A DNA stretch of 64,000 nt from Beijerinckiaceae bacterium (lineage in GTDB: Bacteria; Pseudomonadota; Alphaproteobacteria; Rhizobiales; Beijerinckiaceae). The DNA lies in the NCBI GenBank assembly GCA_947454485.1, contig CANGJJ010000007.1:86386-150385 (forward strand), given 5' to 3'. The notes under the pieces are model-generated. The model was not told where the DNA came from. It was given only the letters and a program-made list of their open reading frames with translations, and searched no databases. Both the position numbers and the translations under genes were made by a program. Positions 27,857 to 38,419 of this stretch are shown here, one piece after another (the first letter of the stretch is position 1; each line of letters opens with the position of its first letter).

Positions 27857-29149
27857 TTAGCTCTTCACCAGCACCGCCACATAGAAACCATCGGTTCCCG
27901 TGGTGCGGGGTGTCAGGCGCAGGCCAGGGCCGAAGGGCGAGGCAAAATCTGCCAGCTGGGGCATCCCTGCCTTGCGCGCCATATGGGCAGCGTCACGCGG
28001 CAAAAAGTTGGGATGGGCCTCCAAAAAGGCATTCACCCGGTCCTCATTCTCCGCCCGCAGAACCGAACAGGTAATGTAGCAAAGCGCCCCGCCCGATTTC
28101 ACATGGCGGGCGGCCTCTTCGAGCACGCGATCTTGATCCTTGATGCGCTGATCGAGTGCGCCGGGACGCATGCGCCATTTGGCATCGGGGTTGCGACGCC
28201 ATGTGCCGGTGCCGGTGCAGGGTGCATCGACGAGGACGAGATCACAGCGGCCTTCGAGATCAGCCAGTACATCTTGCTGGCCGCGCGGAGCGCGCACCTG
28301 CACATTGCGCGCAGCTGCACGCTCCAGACGAGCGAAAATCGGCATCAGGCGGCGACCGTCGCTGTCGGTCGCATAGATCTGGCCGCGATTGTCCATCATG
28401 GCGGCGAGCGCGAGGGTCTTGCCACCACCGCCTGCGCACAAATCCAGCACTTGCTGACCAGGCTGTGCGCCCGACAACAAAGTCACCAGCTGCGAGCCCT
28501 CGTCCTGCACCTCAACCAGGCCCTTCACATAGGCAGGCTCAGCCGAAAGCGCGGGGCCGCGCCCATCAGGGCCGATGGCGATGCGCAGACAGTTTGGCGC
28601 ATAGAGCGTCTCTTCAGGGTCGAGATGAGCGATCTGCTTCATCGCCTTTTCACGGTCGGCTTTGAGCACATTGATGCGCAGATCAACCGGCGCACGCTCT
28701 GCCAAGGCGCGGCCCTCGGCCACAGCATGTTCACCAAAGGCGGCGGCAAAACCCTCTGCCAGCCATTCGGGGAAATCGCCTTGGATATGGGCGGGCGCAT
28801 CATCGAGCGTGCCATTGGTCAGGCGCTCGCGCTCTGCATCTGTGAGGACGGCGGGCGCATGTTGCACACCGCTGAACAAAGCCTCGATCTCTTCGACCGA
28901 CAGGCCGCGCACCAGTTTCAAGGCACCCAGCAGAACAGCGCGCGGGCTCTCATCGCCCATCACATAGGCGCTCGAAGCCTTGCGGCGCATGGCATCGAAA
29001 ACGAGCGTGCCAATGGCGGTGCGGTCTTTGGAACCTGCAAAGCGATGCGCCCTGCCCCAATCTTTCAGGGCTTCAGCCGCAGGACGGTGCTCTCGCTCGA
29101 TGGCCTCAAGGACCTCGATGGCGGCGGAAATGCGAGCTGAAGGGATCAT
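27857..29149 (-). CDS. RsmB/NOP family rRNA cytosine-C5 methyltransferase
   Basis: This 430-residue protein has an N-terminal NusB-like helical domain (AAIEVLEAIEREHRPAAEALKDWGRAHRF) and a C-terminal SAM domain. It shows VLDLCAGGGGKTLALAA and the catalytic motif DAPCTGTGTWRRNPDAKWR. It ends with a second Cys motif, CYITCSVLRAENEDRV. That two-cysteine mechanism is the hallmark of RNA m5C enzymes. The likely product is m5C967-type 16S rRNA, but RsmF-like substrates cannot be excluded. Confidence 0.88.
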   Translation of the reverse strand: MIPSARISAAIEVLEAIEREHRPAAEALKDWGRAHRFAGSKDRTAIGTLVFDAMRRKASSAYVMGDESPRAVLLGALKLVRGLSVEEIEALFSGVQHAPAVLTDAERERLTNGTLDDAPAHIQGDFPEWLAEGFAAAFGEHAVAEGRALAERAPVDLRINVLKADREKAMKQIAHLDPEETLYAPNCLRIAIGPDGRGPALSAEPAYVKGLVEVQDEGSQLVTLLSGAQPGQQVLDLCAGGGGKTLALAAMMDNRGQIYATDSDGRRLMPIFARLERAAARNVQVRAPRGQQDVLADLEGRCDLVLVDAPCTGTGTWRRNPDAKWRMRPGALDQRIKDQDRVLEEAARHVKSGGALCYITCSVLRAENEDRVNAFLEAHPNFLPRDAAHMARKAGMPQLADFASPFGPGLRLTPRTTGTDGFYVAVLVKS

Positions 29150-29248
29150 CCAAGCTTAGCCATATTTGGGGGATAGGAATCGGTATGGGGGGCACAAGCC
29201 CTTGGGGGACGTCCCACAGACAGCGCCCCGACGCAATGGAGTTCTAGC

Positions 29249-29407
29249 ATGTCCCGTTTTCTTCGGCCTCTTATTCTTGTCGCTTTCGCCGCTTCGCTCG
29301 CCGGTTGCGCCAGCCAACCTGCCCCCACCGCACAGGCAGATCTGACCCCGCCGCCCAAGAAGCAGCTCGACGCAAAGACCCAGCTTGAATCAGGCCGTAA
29401 ATACTGA
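29249..29407 (+). CDS. small lipoprotein (52 aa), absent from ORF track
   Basis: ATG at 29249 opens MSRFLRPLILVAFAASLAGCASQ, a signal peptide with lipobox LAGC and Cys20 as the predicted lipidation site. A 32-residue polar mature part rich in Pro, Lys and Gln follows and ends GRKY. This is a bacterial lipoprotein by pattern; no family is recognised. Ser at +2 after Ala suggests outer-membrane sorting. It lies head-to-head with rsmB and tail-to-tail with guaB. The ORF is too short for the track, but the lipobox makes it believable. Confidence 0.72.
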   Translation: MSRFLRPLILVAFAASLAGCASQPAPTAQADLTPPPKKQLDAKTQLESGRKY

Positions 29408-29412
29408 GGCCA

Positions 29413-29444
29413 TAAAAAACGCGCCGCCCCTTGGGACGGCGCGT
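29413..29444 (-). terminator. rho-independent terminator of guaB
   Basis: Read on the minus strand, an 8-bp ACGCGCCG/CGGCGCGT stem is followed by TTTTTTATG, about 20 bases after the guaB stop. The small lipoprotein gene ends just beyond it on the opposite strand. Confidence 0.85.
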
Positions 29445-29464
29445 CAATCATTCCAGAGCAGCGA

Positions 29465-30973
<1,509 letters not shown>

Positions 30974-31089
30974 TTAAAGCGACAGCGTGGCGGGAATCGA
31001 AACCGCACCACATGGTTGGCGAGGGCTCATAACACGCATGTGACCCGCGTCCAACAAAATGCGTCGCCACCCACCGAAAAATCGGGGCC

Positions 31090-31827
31090 TTAGTCCTCGT
31101 CGAGCTCGTGATCCTCGGGGGCGCCGCCCCGAAAACCGGTCGCCAGCACATAAAGTTCGGCCGAATGGGCGCGGCTGGCTTTGGGTTTCACATGGCGCAC
31201 ACTGGCAAAGTCACGCTTGAGGGAGGCAAGAAGCTCACCCTCCGTCCCACCTTGGAAGACCTTGGCAACGAAGAAGCCGCCGGGGGCCAGAACCTCTCTG
31301 GCAAATTGCACGGCCAGCTCCGCCAGACCCATAATCTTGAGATGGTCAGTCTTTTTATGGCCCGTCGTATTGGCCGCCATATCTGACATGACGCCATCGG
31401 CCAGACCGCCGAGCATCTCTTTGAGCCGGTCGGGCGCGTCATGGTCATTGAAATCCATGACGGTGAACTGGACGCCGGCGATCGTATCAATGTCGAGGAG
31501 ATCAATGCCGATAACCTTGCCCCTGCCGAATTCCGAGCCGACTTTCTTGGCCGCCAGCTGAGACCAGCCACCGGGAGCCGCGCCCAGATCCACGATCTTC
31601 ATGCCGGGCTTGAGGAGATTGTAGCGCTCATCCATCTCGATGAGCTTATAGGCGGCACGCGAGCGCCAGCCCTCACGCTTGGCCATAGCCACATAAGGAT
31701 CATTGAGTTGGCGCTCGAGCCATAATTTGGAGGACAGTGTGCGCTTGCCCGCCGTCTTGACCCGCACCTTGATCGAGCGGCCACCTTCGCGGCCACCACT
31801 GCCTTTGCCTGCGCCTGCGCCGCTCAT
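31090..31827 (-). CDS. rlmE: 23S rRNA 2'-O-methyltransferase RlmE
   Basis: RlmE (RrmJ/FtsJ) methylates U2552 in the 23S A-loop. The SAM site is [20 protein letters not shown]. The catalytic tetrad is visible as the early Lys in [11 protein letters not shown], Asp in [17 protein letters not shown], Lys in [10 protein letters not shown] and Glu in [14 protein letters not shown] basic Gly/Ser-rich N-terminal extension of about 35 residues, as in other Rhizobiales, precedes the core (245 residues). Its start overlaps the Ppx/GppA stop (ATGA). Confidence 0.94.
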   Translation of the reverse strand: MSGAGAGKGSGGREGGRSIKVRVKTAGKRTLSSKLWLERQLNDPYVAMAKREGWRSRAAYKLIEMDERYNLLKPGMKIVDLGAAPGGWSQLAAKKVGSEFGRGKVIGIDLLDIDTIAGVQFTVMDFNDHDAPDRLKEMLGGLADGVMSDMAANTTGHKKTDHLKIMGLAELAVQFAREVLAPGGFFVAKVFQGGTEGELLASLKRDFASVRHVKPKASRAHSAELYVLATGFRGGAPEDHELDED

Positions 31828-32972
31828 CGAGCCCCGTTCCGATCCTGAGACCAGACCCGATCCGCGCTCATGAGTTGCATCAAAATGCCCTCGCGCAAAC
31901 CACGATCTGCAATGCGAATGCGCTCAGCCGGGAAGGCTTGGCGGATCGCGTCGAAAATGGCGCAGCCTGCCAGCACCAGATCGGCGCGTTCAGGACCAAT
32001 GCAGCCATTCGCCACACGGTCGGCATAGCTCATAGCGCGCAGATGGTCTATCGCGGTCGAAACTTCGCCATCATTCATCCAGAGCCCGTCCACGCGGCGC
32101 CGGTCATAGCGCGCCAAGCCCAAATGGACGCCCGCGATGGTCGTCACCGTGCCTGATGTCCCCAACAGATGAAAACGGTTGCAGCGGCGCTCGCCTGCTG
32201 TGCGCGACAGAAATGGTGCCAGCTCACCCGCCACATGATCCACCATGCGTTGATAAAGCTGCGGGGTCACATCAAAGCCGCCGAACTTTTCGGCGATGGT
32301 GACGACACCCAATTGCAGCGACGCCCACAGGCGGACACGCCCACGCATATGTGCATCACTGATGGGCGAGGCACCAGCGCCCTGCTCATCACGCGCGAGC
32401 CAGACGATCTCAGAAGAGCCACCACCGATATCAAAGAGCACGACGCTTTCGGCTTCAGCATCGGCCAAAGCCGCGCAACCAGAGGCCGCCAGATGCGCCT
32501 CCGTCTCGCGATCAACAACCTCCAGATGCAGGCCGACCTCTTCGCGCACACGGTCGATGAAGTCCGACCCATTGAGCGCGATGCGGCACGCTTCTGTTGC
32601 AATAAGACGCGCGCGCGAGACACCGCGCTGCTCCATCTTGGAGCGACAGACATCGAGGGCTGACAAAGTGCGTTCAATCGCGGGCTGGCCAAGCCGGCCC
32701 GTCTGCGTCAGGCCTTCACCCAGACGCACGATGCGCGAGAAGGCATCAATAATACGGAAGCCTTCGCGCGATGGGCGCGCGACAAGGAGCCGGCAGTTGT
32801 TCGTGCCGAGGTCCAGAGCGGCATAGACATGACCATAGTTGGGACGGTCCTGTCCGCGCATATCGGTGCCGCCCGGCGTTGCCTCGCCGGACACTTCATT
32901 GGACGACACCACGTAATCTCCACCGACCGCCACGCCAACACGGCGCCGGCCACTTGACTTGAATGTAAGCAC
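31824..32972 (-). CDS. Ppx/GppA family exopolyphosphatase/pppGpp phosphatase
   Basis: The actin-fold family hydrolyses polyphosphate or (p)ppGpp. The phosphate-1 motif [21 protein letters not shown] and the [14 protein letters not shown] block are clear, and the C-terminus [15 protein letters not shown] is typical. The start is uncertain. The ORF track runs to 33056 with an unlikely N-terminus. The GTG at 32972 has GGGGGCGA upstream and gives 382 residues; the ATG at 32861 is the shortest option. It is coupled by ATGA to rlmE, as in many Rhizobiales. Ppx versus GppA activity cannot be told. Confidence 0.88.
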   Translation of the reverse strand: MLTFKSSGRRRVGVAVGGDYVVSSNEVSGEATPGGTDMRGQDRPNYGHVYAALDLGTNNCRLLVARPSREGFRIIDAFSRIVRLGEGLTQTGRLGQPAIERTLSALDVCRSKMEQRGVSRARLIATEACRIALNGSDFIDRVREEVGLHLEVVDRETEAHLAASGCAALADAEAESVVLFDIGGGSSEIVWLARDEQGAGASPISDAHMRGRVRLWASLQLGVVTIAEKFGGFDVTPQLYQRMVDHVAGELAPFLSRTAGERRCNRFHLLGTSGTVTTIAGVHLGLARYDRRRVDGLWMNDGEVSTAIDHLRAMSYADRVANGCIGPERADLVLAGCAIFDAIRQAFPAERIRIADRGLREGILMQLMSADRVWSQDRNGAR

Positions 32973-33146
32973 TCGCCCCCTGCCCTGCCAAGTGAGCCAT
33001 AGGGACAAATGCCACTGGAGCCTCATAATTTCGCTTTTCTTGGGCCCCAGCGGCACAAATGGCCCGAAGATTAAGTTTACGAGGTCGATTTTTTGGGCCT
33101 AGACTAAGCGCAAGTCGGCGCATGACCGACCACGAGGGGGGCCTCC

Positions 33147-35297
33147 ATGCATCTCAAACAGATCTTTTTGTCTGGCATCGCCAGCATTGCTCTGGCCGCC
33201 AGCATGGCGGTGGGGACACAGTCTGCGCAGGCACAGCAGCCGCAGCAGCAGCGCGTTGCAATTGATGCCGACGATATTGGCGGCGTGGTGCGCGGAACCA
33301 AAGGGCCGGAGGCTGGCGTTTGGGTCATTGCCGAGACCACCGATCTGCCAACCAAATTCACCAAGATTGTCGTGACCGATGATCAGGGCCGCTATGTCAT
33401 CCCCGATCTGCCAAGCGCCAATTATCAAGTCTGGGTGCGTGGCTATGGCTTGGTGGATTCCCCCAAACTGCGTGGCAAGCCCGGACAGATGATCAATCAC
33501 ACCGCTGTTGCTGCGCCCAATGAGGCTGCGGCCGCGCATTATTATCCGGCGATCCATTGGTACACGATGATGAAGATCCCGCCAGCTTCAGCTTTCGGCG
33601 GCAAATCTGACATACCTGAAGGCATCACCCGCGATGCCTGGCTGAAGCAGATGAACAATGTCGATTGCATCGGCTGTCATCAGCTCGGCCAAGAATCGAC
33701 GCGCACCATCCCTGCGCAGTTCGGCACTTTTGAAAATGGCGAACAGGCCTGGATGCGTCGCCTGCAGTCTGGTCAGGCTGGCGAGATGATGACCAATCGC
33801 ATCGCAGGTCAATTTGGCGGGGCGCCTTATAAATATTTTGGCGATTGGACGGACCGTATCGCCAAAGGCGAATTGCCCAAGACCAAACCAACACGCCCGC
33901 AAGGCCTCGAGCGCAATGTTGTCGTCAGCGCATGGGAATGGTCGAGCCCTGACAAATATCTGCACGATCTCATTGCATCTGATCGGCGCTACCCAACCGT
34001 GAATGCCTATGGCCCGCTCTATGGCGCGCCGGAATATTCCACCGACCAGATGCCCGTGCTTGATCCCAAGACGGCCACTGCGACCACTTACAAACTGCCC
34101 GTGCAAGATCCCACCATGCCTGTATCTCTGGGGCCGGGTCATGCAGGCAGTGTGAAACCCATGGCCGCCTCTGCTTATTGGGGCGATGCAGTTTTGTGGG
34201 ATACACGCGCCAATAATCACAACTCGATGTTCGGCAAAGACGGCAAGCTGTGGCTCTCGGCCTCTGTGCGCGGCATGGCCAATCCCGACTATTGCAAAGC
34301 GGGGTCTGATCATCCTTCAGCCAAAGTCGTGACCCTCGACACCTCTGCGCGTCAGGCTGCGATGTATGATCCCAAGACGCAGAAATATGCGTTCATCAAT
34401 ACCTGCTTTGCCACGCATCATCCCCAGTTTGGTTATGATGCCGATGATACTTTGTGGTTCTCTGGTACAGGCACTGTGGCGGGCTGGGTGAACACAAAGA
34501 AGTTTCTCGAGACGGGCGATGATGTCGCCTCGCAAGGCTGGGCGCCTTTCGTGCTCGACACCAATGGCAATGGCAAACTCGATCCATTCAGCGAGATCGG
34601 CAAGCCCGCTGAGAGCGACAAAGACATGCGCATTGGCGGCGGTAATCCCTATGCCGTCATGCCCCATCCCAATGACGGATCGGTTTGGTATGCGGTGGGT
34701 GTCTTTGCCAAAGATGCAGGCTTCCTGCGCTTTGATCCCAAGACGGGCCTGTCGGAAGTTTACTACATGCCTAAGCCTGGCAACGGTATTCGCGGCGGCG
34801 ATATCGACAAGAATGGCGTCTTGTGGGGATCAGGCTCCAGCGGTCATCTGGTGAGCTTTGATCGACGCAAATGCAAAGCGCCGCTGAATGGCCCCAAAGC
34901 CACTGGCTATCATTGCCCTGAAGGCTGGTCCTTCTATCGCTATCCCGGCCCCGGCTTTGAAGGCGAGGCCAATAGCGCTGAGGCGAGCTATTACACTTGG
35001 GTCGATCAGCACAATACTCTGGGCCTTGGCGAAGACGTCCCCGTCTCGACCGCCAATCTTCAGGACGGCTTCGTCGCCTTCAAGGATGGCAAGATGGTGC
35101 TGCTGCGCATCCCCTATCCGATGGGCTTCTATGCCAAGGGTCTCGATGGTCGCATCGACGACCCCAAGGCCGGCTGGAAGGGTCGCGGACTGTGGAGTTC
35201 GAGCGGCGACCGCACACCTTGGTTGATGGAAGGTGGCAAGGGTTCTCGCCCCCGCGCGGTGCAAATTCAGGTCCGCCCAGACCCTCTCGCAAAATAG
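33147..35297 (+). CDS. exported haem-c protein with carboxypeptidase-regulatory-like domain and propeller-like region
   Basis: This is a 716-residue periplasmic protein with a Sec signal ending near ATMAVGTQSAQA (about residue 30). A carboxypeptidase-D regulatory-like beta sandwich follows (GGVVRGTKGPEAGVWVIAETTD...YVIPDLPSANYQVWVRGYG, about 45-115). A CIGCH haem-c motif lies at residues 174-178. The remainder has repeated blocks that read like a Vgb/lyase-type propeller (DKNGVLWGSGSSGHLVSFD, GKLWLSASVRGM). Such proteins are annotated in proteobacteria without a defined reaction. It stands alone, with no oxidase next to it. A redox role is inferred from the haem motif. Confidence 0.75.
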   Translation: MHLKQIFLSGIASIALAASMAVGTQSAQAQQPQQQRVAIDADDIGGVVRGTKGPEAGVWVIAETTDLPTKFTKIVVTDDQGRYVIPDLPSANYQVWVRGYGLVDSPKLRGKPGQMINHTAVAAPNEAAAAHYYPAIHWYTMMKIPPASAFGGKSDIPEGITRDAWLKQMNNVDCIGCHQLGQESTRTIPAQFGTFENGEQAWMRRLQSGQAGEMMTNRIAGQFGGAPYKYFGDWTDRIAKGELPKTKPTRPQGLERNVVVSAWEWSSPDKYLHDLIASDRRYPTVNAYGPLYGAPEYSTDQMPVLDPKTATATTYKLPVQDPTMPVSLGPGHAGSVKPMAASAYWGDAVLWDTRANNHNSMFGKDGKLWLSASVRGMANPDYCKAGSDHPSAKVVTLDTSARQAAMYDPKTQKYAFINTCFATHHPQFGYDADDTLWFSGTGTVAGWVNTKKFLETGDDVASQGWAPFVLDTNGNGKLDPFSEIGKPAESDKDMRIGGGNPYAVMPHPNDGSVWYAVGVFAKDAGFLRFDPKTGLSEVYYMPKPGNGIRGGDIDKNGVLWGSGSSGHLVSFDRRKCKAPLNGPKATGYHCPEGWSFYRYPGPGFEGEANSAEASYYTWVDQHNTLGLGEDVPVSTANLQDGFVAFKDGKMVLLRIPYPMGFYAKGLDGRIDDPKAGWKGRGLWSSSGDRTPWLMEGGKGSRPRAVQIQVRPDPLAK

Positions 35298-35310
35298 CCA
35301 AGCTTGTGCT

Positions 35311-35334
35311 GGTGGGGCGCAAAGATGCCCCACC
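35311..35334 (+). terminator. stem-loop after the exported haem-c gene
   Basis: GGTGGGGC and GCCCCACC form a perfect 8-bp stem with an 8-base loop 14 bases after the stop. No T-run follows, so it may be a rho-dependent end or mRNA-stability element rather than a classic terminator. Confidence 0.4.
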
Positions 35335-35442
35335 GCGCCCCATTATTCTAAAAAAGCAAAGCTTTAGGCCGTCCTACCTCTAGAATCAGTTGCCCGGTCC
35401 GATACCCTTCGGCTCGTGTGAGGCTGAGGCAGGGGCGGCCTG

Positions 35443-36288
35443 ATGGCACATCCATTGTTAGTTGAGTTCGGGGACAGCCCCCCAGAAAGCTGGGACAGCG
35501 CGCGCCGCGCCGCTGCCAGCGATAAGCTATTTGCGGCCATTGCAGCTGATCGCGCCGGAACGCCGGGCGCAAAACTACAGGCTGCCGACCGCACCAAAAT
35601 GCTGCGTATCTGGCTCGACATTCGGATCTTGGAAAAGAAAGCCGAAGAGAGCGAAGCTGCCGGTGAGCCCGAGGCTACCCTCGCGCCCAAGCCCGTCGCC
35701 CGCACAAACAAGAAGGCGGAGCGAAAAAAAATCACCCTCCCCCGTCCGCAATTCAAGCGCCTGCGCGCTCTGCTGGGCATGCTGCGCAGCCTGACCATTC
35801 CCGATTATCTCTTCTTGAGCATCCTGTCTGGCCTGACGGTCGCGGTGATCTGGCTTGGCCTTCATTCGGTCGCCGAGGTCCAGCGCATAGAGAGCGTCAA
35901 AGGGGAAGCCGAGGCCCTTGTCGCATGGCTGAAAGAAACCGGAGAGAGCCGCACGAATGGCTCTTTTGAGCCTGCTGCCTGCCGCAAACAGGACGGCAGC
36001 AATTGGAATGACTGTGCGGCTGCCTTGAACGCCGAGGGCGGCCCCCTGTTTGAGCGGGTCAATCATTTCGAACCCAAGCATCCCTTGCTTCAGCGCAAAT
36101 GTGACCCAGCCAATTGGGTGACTATCGGCTCGATCATTCTCGAAAAGGGCACGCTGCAGCCCACCGGCAGCTATGCCTATGCGCCCTTCGATGGCACAGA
36201 GCTGATGAGCAAAGACTTTGTGATGCGTGTCACGGTCTGCGGACGCGGATTCCACCTGATCAAGGTGGCCTCCGAGTTGAATTTGTGA
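35443..36288 (+). CDS. hypothetical single-pass membrane protein with cysteine-rich periplasmic domain
   Basis: I do not recognise a family for this 281-residue protein. The first ~120 residues are charged and cytoplasmic (basic stretch RTNKKAERKKITLPRPQFKRLRA). One membrane segment follows, YLFLSILSGLTVAVIWLGL (about 126-144). The ~135-residue outer domain has four cysteines (CRKQDGSNWNDC, RKCDP, VTVCGRG), enough for two disulfides. The next gene, a voltage-gated channel, starts seven bases after the stop. A channel accessory subunit is a reasonable guess but unproven. Confidence 0.65.
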   Translation: MAHPLLVEFGDSPPESWDSARRAAASDKLFAAIAADRAGTPGAKLQAADRTKMLRIWLDIRILEKKAEESEAAGEPEATLAPKPVARTNKKAERKKITLPRPQFKRLRALLGMLRSLTIPDYLFLSILSGLTVAVIWLGLHSVAEVQRIESVKGEAEALVAWLKETGESRTNGSFEPAACRKQDGSNWNDCAAALNAEGGPLFERVNHFEPKHPLLQRKCDPANWVTIGSIILEKGTLQPTGSYAYAPFDGTELMSKDFVMRVTVCGRGFHLIKVASELNL

Positions 36289-36295
36289 GGCGGTG

Positions 36296-37942
36296 ATGGA
36301 CAATATCGACCAGACCGCTCCGACCAGCGAGACCGCGCCCAAGCCTGTGGTGCGCACCAAACTCTGGCGCAGCTCCTTCCGCAACACGCTCTATCATTGG
36401 CTCTTTGATCCGCATGGCCGTCATAGCTATGCGCAGATCGTGGAACAATGGATCGCGGTGCTCATCATCGCCAATATCGCGATCATGCTCTTTGAGCTGA
36501 TACCCTCGATTTATGAGCCGAACAAAAAGTGGTTCCACGTCTTCGACATCTTTTCCATCATCGTCTTTACGATGGAATATTTGTTGCGCCTGTATGTGGC
36601 GCCCGAAGATCCTGAATTTGCCAAGAGCCGTTTCCCGCGCCTCAAATATGCCTTCAGCATCTTCGCGCTGATTGATCTGGCAGCTATCCTGCCTTTCTAT
36701 CTGAGCGCCTTTATCAGCATGGATCTGCGCGTTTTGCGCGTCTTGCGCTTGTTGCGCTTGCTGAAGCTGTTCCGCGTGGTCGTGCCCGCTATTCAGGAGT
36801 TTTTGGTTCTCAACAAGGGGCGTACCTTCCGACAAAAAATCCATGCGCTCATTTTCCCCTCAGAATATGGGGGCACGCTGCATCATTATTACGACCTCTT
36901 CATCGTGTTCTGGGTGCTGTTGTCGGTGCTGGCGGTCGTGCTGGAATCGGTGGAGTCGATTTACTACAATCTGGCAGTCGAATTTGTTGTGCTCGACACG
37001 CTCGCCGTTCTCGTCTTTTGCTTTGAATATAGTATGCGGCTCTATTCCTGCGTGGAGGAGCCTGCCTTCAAACATTGGCTGGGCGGCCGCTTCCGATATG
37101 CGCGCCAGCCTGTGGCAATGATCGATATTCTGGCCATCCTTCCCTTCTTCCTCGAAGTGTTGCTGCATCATCTGGTCGATCTGCGCTTCTTGCGAACCTT
37201 CCGCCTGCTGCGCTTGTTCAAGCTGACGCGCTACACCGGCTCGACAACCGCGCTTGTCAGCGTGATCAAACGCGAAATGCCCGTGATTGGCGCGGCGGCT
37301 TTCACCATGATGCTGCTGGTCATTCTGGCGGCGAGCTTTGGCTATCTTTTCGAACATGAGGCGCAGCCCGATAAATTCGAAAATATCCCAACCGCGATCT
37401 ATTGGGCGGTGATTACGCTGGCGAGCGTTGGCTATGGCGATATTTCACCCATCACGCCGATGGGCCGATTTATGACGGTGATCATGGCGCTGCTGGGTAT
37501 CGGCATTTTCGCCATTCCTGCCTCCATCCTCTCCTCGGCCTTCATGGAACAGCTGCAGTCACAGCGCCAAGAGATCGAGAACCAGCTCTCTGCCATGTTG
37601 GACGATGGCGTCTTGTCTGAAGCTGAGATGGAAGAGGTCCGCGTTCTGGCCAAGCGCCTCAATATGAGCGACCATCAGCTCAATATTTTGATCGAGAAGG
37701 CCAAACTCGCCCAATCAGAACGGGCCAAGCAGAATCTGTTCATGCCCGCGGATTTTCTGAGCGAACATCCAGAAATCGCTGCCGCGCAATTCCATATTCT
37801 GGCAGAGCAGATCAAGCGACTAGCCAATCTCGACAATGAAAAAGAGATCGGCGCGATTATCAGCCGCTCGGATCAGCTGGATGATGTGCAAAAACGGCTC
37901 TGGACGGATTTGAAAACCAAGCCTGACCCTAAGCCAGAATGA
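36296..37942 (+). CDS. voltage-gated K+ channel with two voltage-sensor domains and one pore
   Basis: The 548-residue protein holds two complete S1-S4 units. The first (about 50-163) ends in an S4 with charges every third residue (R145, 148, 151, 154, K157, R160) and has no pore after it. The second (about 200-315) has the same pattern (R297, 300, 303, 306, K309, R312), followed by S5, the K+ filter TLASVGYGD (374-382) and S6. A cytoplasmic tail (about 420-548) has a TerB-like DDGVLSEAEMEEVRVLAKRLNM stretch. ATG 36296 is preferred over the GTG at 36293 because GAGG spacing fits. The layout is unusual for bacterial channels. Confidence 0.88.
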   Translation: MDNIDQTAPTSETAPKPVVRTKLWRSSFRNTLYHWLFDPHGRHSYAQIVEQWIAVLIIANIAIMLFELIPSIYEPNKKWFHVFDIFSIIVFTMEYLLRLYVAPEDPEFAKSRFPRLKYAFSIFALIDLAAILPFYLSAFISMDLRVLRVLRLLRLLKLFRVVVPAIQEFLVLNKGRTFRQKIHALIFPSEYGGTLHHYYDLFIVFWVLLSVLAVVLESVESIYYNLAVEFVVLDTLAVLVFCFEYSMRLYSCVEEPAFKHWLGGRFRYARQPVAMIDILAILPFFLEVLLHHLVDLRFLRTFRLLRLFKLTRYTGSTTALVSVIKREMPVIGAAAFTMMLLVILAASFGYLFEHEAQPDKFENIPTAIYWAVITLASVGYGDISPITPMGRFMTVIMALLGIGIFAIPASILSSAFMEQLQSQRQEIENQLSAMLDDGVLSEAEMEEVRVLAKRLNMSDHQLNILIEKAKLAQSERAKQNLFMPADFLSEHPEIAAAQFHILAEQIKRLANLDNEKEIGAIISRSDQLDDVQKRLWTDLKTKPDPKPE

Positions 37943-38105
37943 GCGCCAAGATCAGCGCCAAGATCCCAAGCCCAATGAGGATCGAAAAAACGAATTCGCG
38001 CTGCTCGGCCAAAGGGTCGGGCGTTTGATCAGCGTGAGGCCCGGCGCCTGGCCGGCGCCTGCGCAGCCTTTTGCTGATGACATTGAGCATGACAACGAAA
38101 TTCAT
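37929..38105 (-). CDS. candidate 58-aa single-pass membrane protein
   Basis: This minus-strand ORF is not in the track. It reads MNFVVMLNVISKRLRRRR..., then a Pro-rich linker, then a C-terminal membrane segment FVFSILIGLGILALILALILA that ends at the stop. It overlaps the last 14 bases of the channel gene tail-to-tail. Part of the segment is encoded by two exact copies of AGCGCCAAGATC (plus strand, 37942-37965). Basic residues before a C-terminal helix fit a tail-anchored protein. No family is recognised and no strong ribosome site is seen, so it may be chance. Confidence 0.4.
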   Translation of the reverse strand: MNFVVMLNVISKRLRRRRPGAGPHADQTPDPLAEQREFVFSILIGLGILALILALILA

Positions 38106-38419
38106 GCCCTAGCCATAGCACAGGGGGGCCGTCTTGCCAGATCGAATCATGGCAAGCAGAGTTCACAAGCGCGATCGACGTGTCGCTCGCCTGCGTTTTC
38201 CTATAGCGATCACGCGATGGTGAGGGCTGCGCCCAATGGCCTCAGCCCAAAAACCCACATTTCCCGCCCCCTCGCGCCAATATGCGCCGAGCGTGAACCC
38301 GATCAGGCACGATCATGACAAAAAATTGCTGGCCTCAGCGGTGCAGGCTTACAGCCAAGCTTGCGACTGGAGAACGCGACCGTCATACTTGTCAGTAACA
38401 AACACTAAGGGAGGATAGC
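38106..38419 (+). other. intergenic region before the TauD operon
   Basis: These 314 bases have no convincing gene. The short plus-strand ORFs in the track lack family features and run through each other. Near the end, TTGCGA (38361), a 17-base spacer and CATACT (38384-38389) could be a sigma-70 promoter for the downstream catabolic operon. GGAGG then sits at a good distance before the GTG start at 38420. Confidence 0.35.
38361..38389 (+). promoter_or_regulatory. possible sigma-70 promoter for the TauD operon
   Basis: TTGCGA and CATACT are separated by exactly 17 bases and lie about 30 bases before the operon's first start codon. Both hexamers are imperfect, so this is a candidate only. Confidence 0.3.

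Noticed and set aside
27833-29140. 435-aa plus-strand ORF
   Set aside because: It is antisense to the RsmB-family gene; its composition (His, Arg, Ala rich) is that of a shadow frame.
30989-31004. tRNA T-arm-like sequence upstream of guaB (minus strand GGTTTCGATTCCCGCC)
   Set aside because: The conserved G53-C61 pair is missing, no acceptor or D-arm pairing fits at the right distance, and no CCA follows. It is not a working tRNA.
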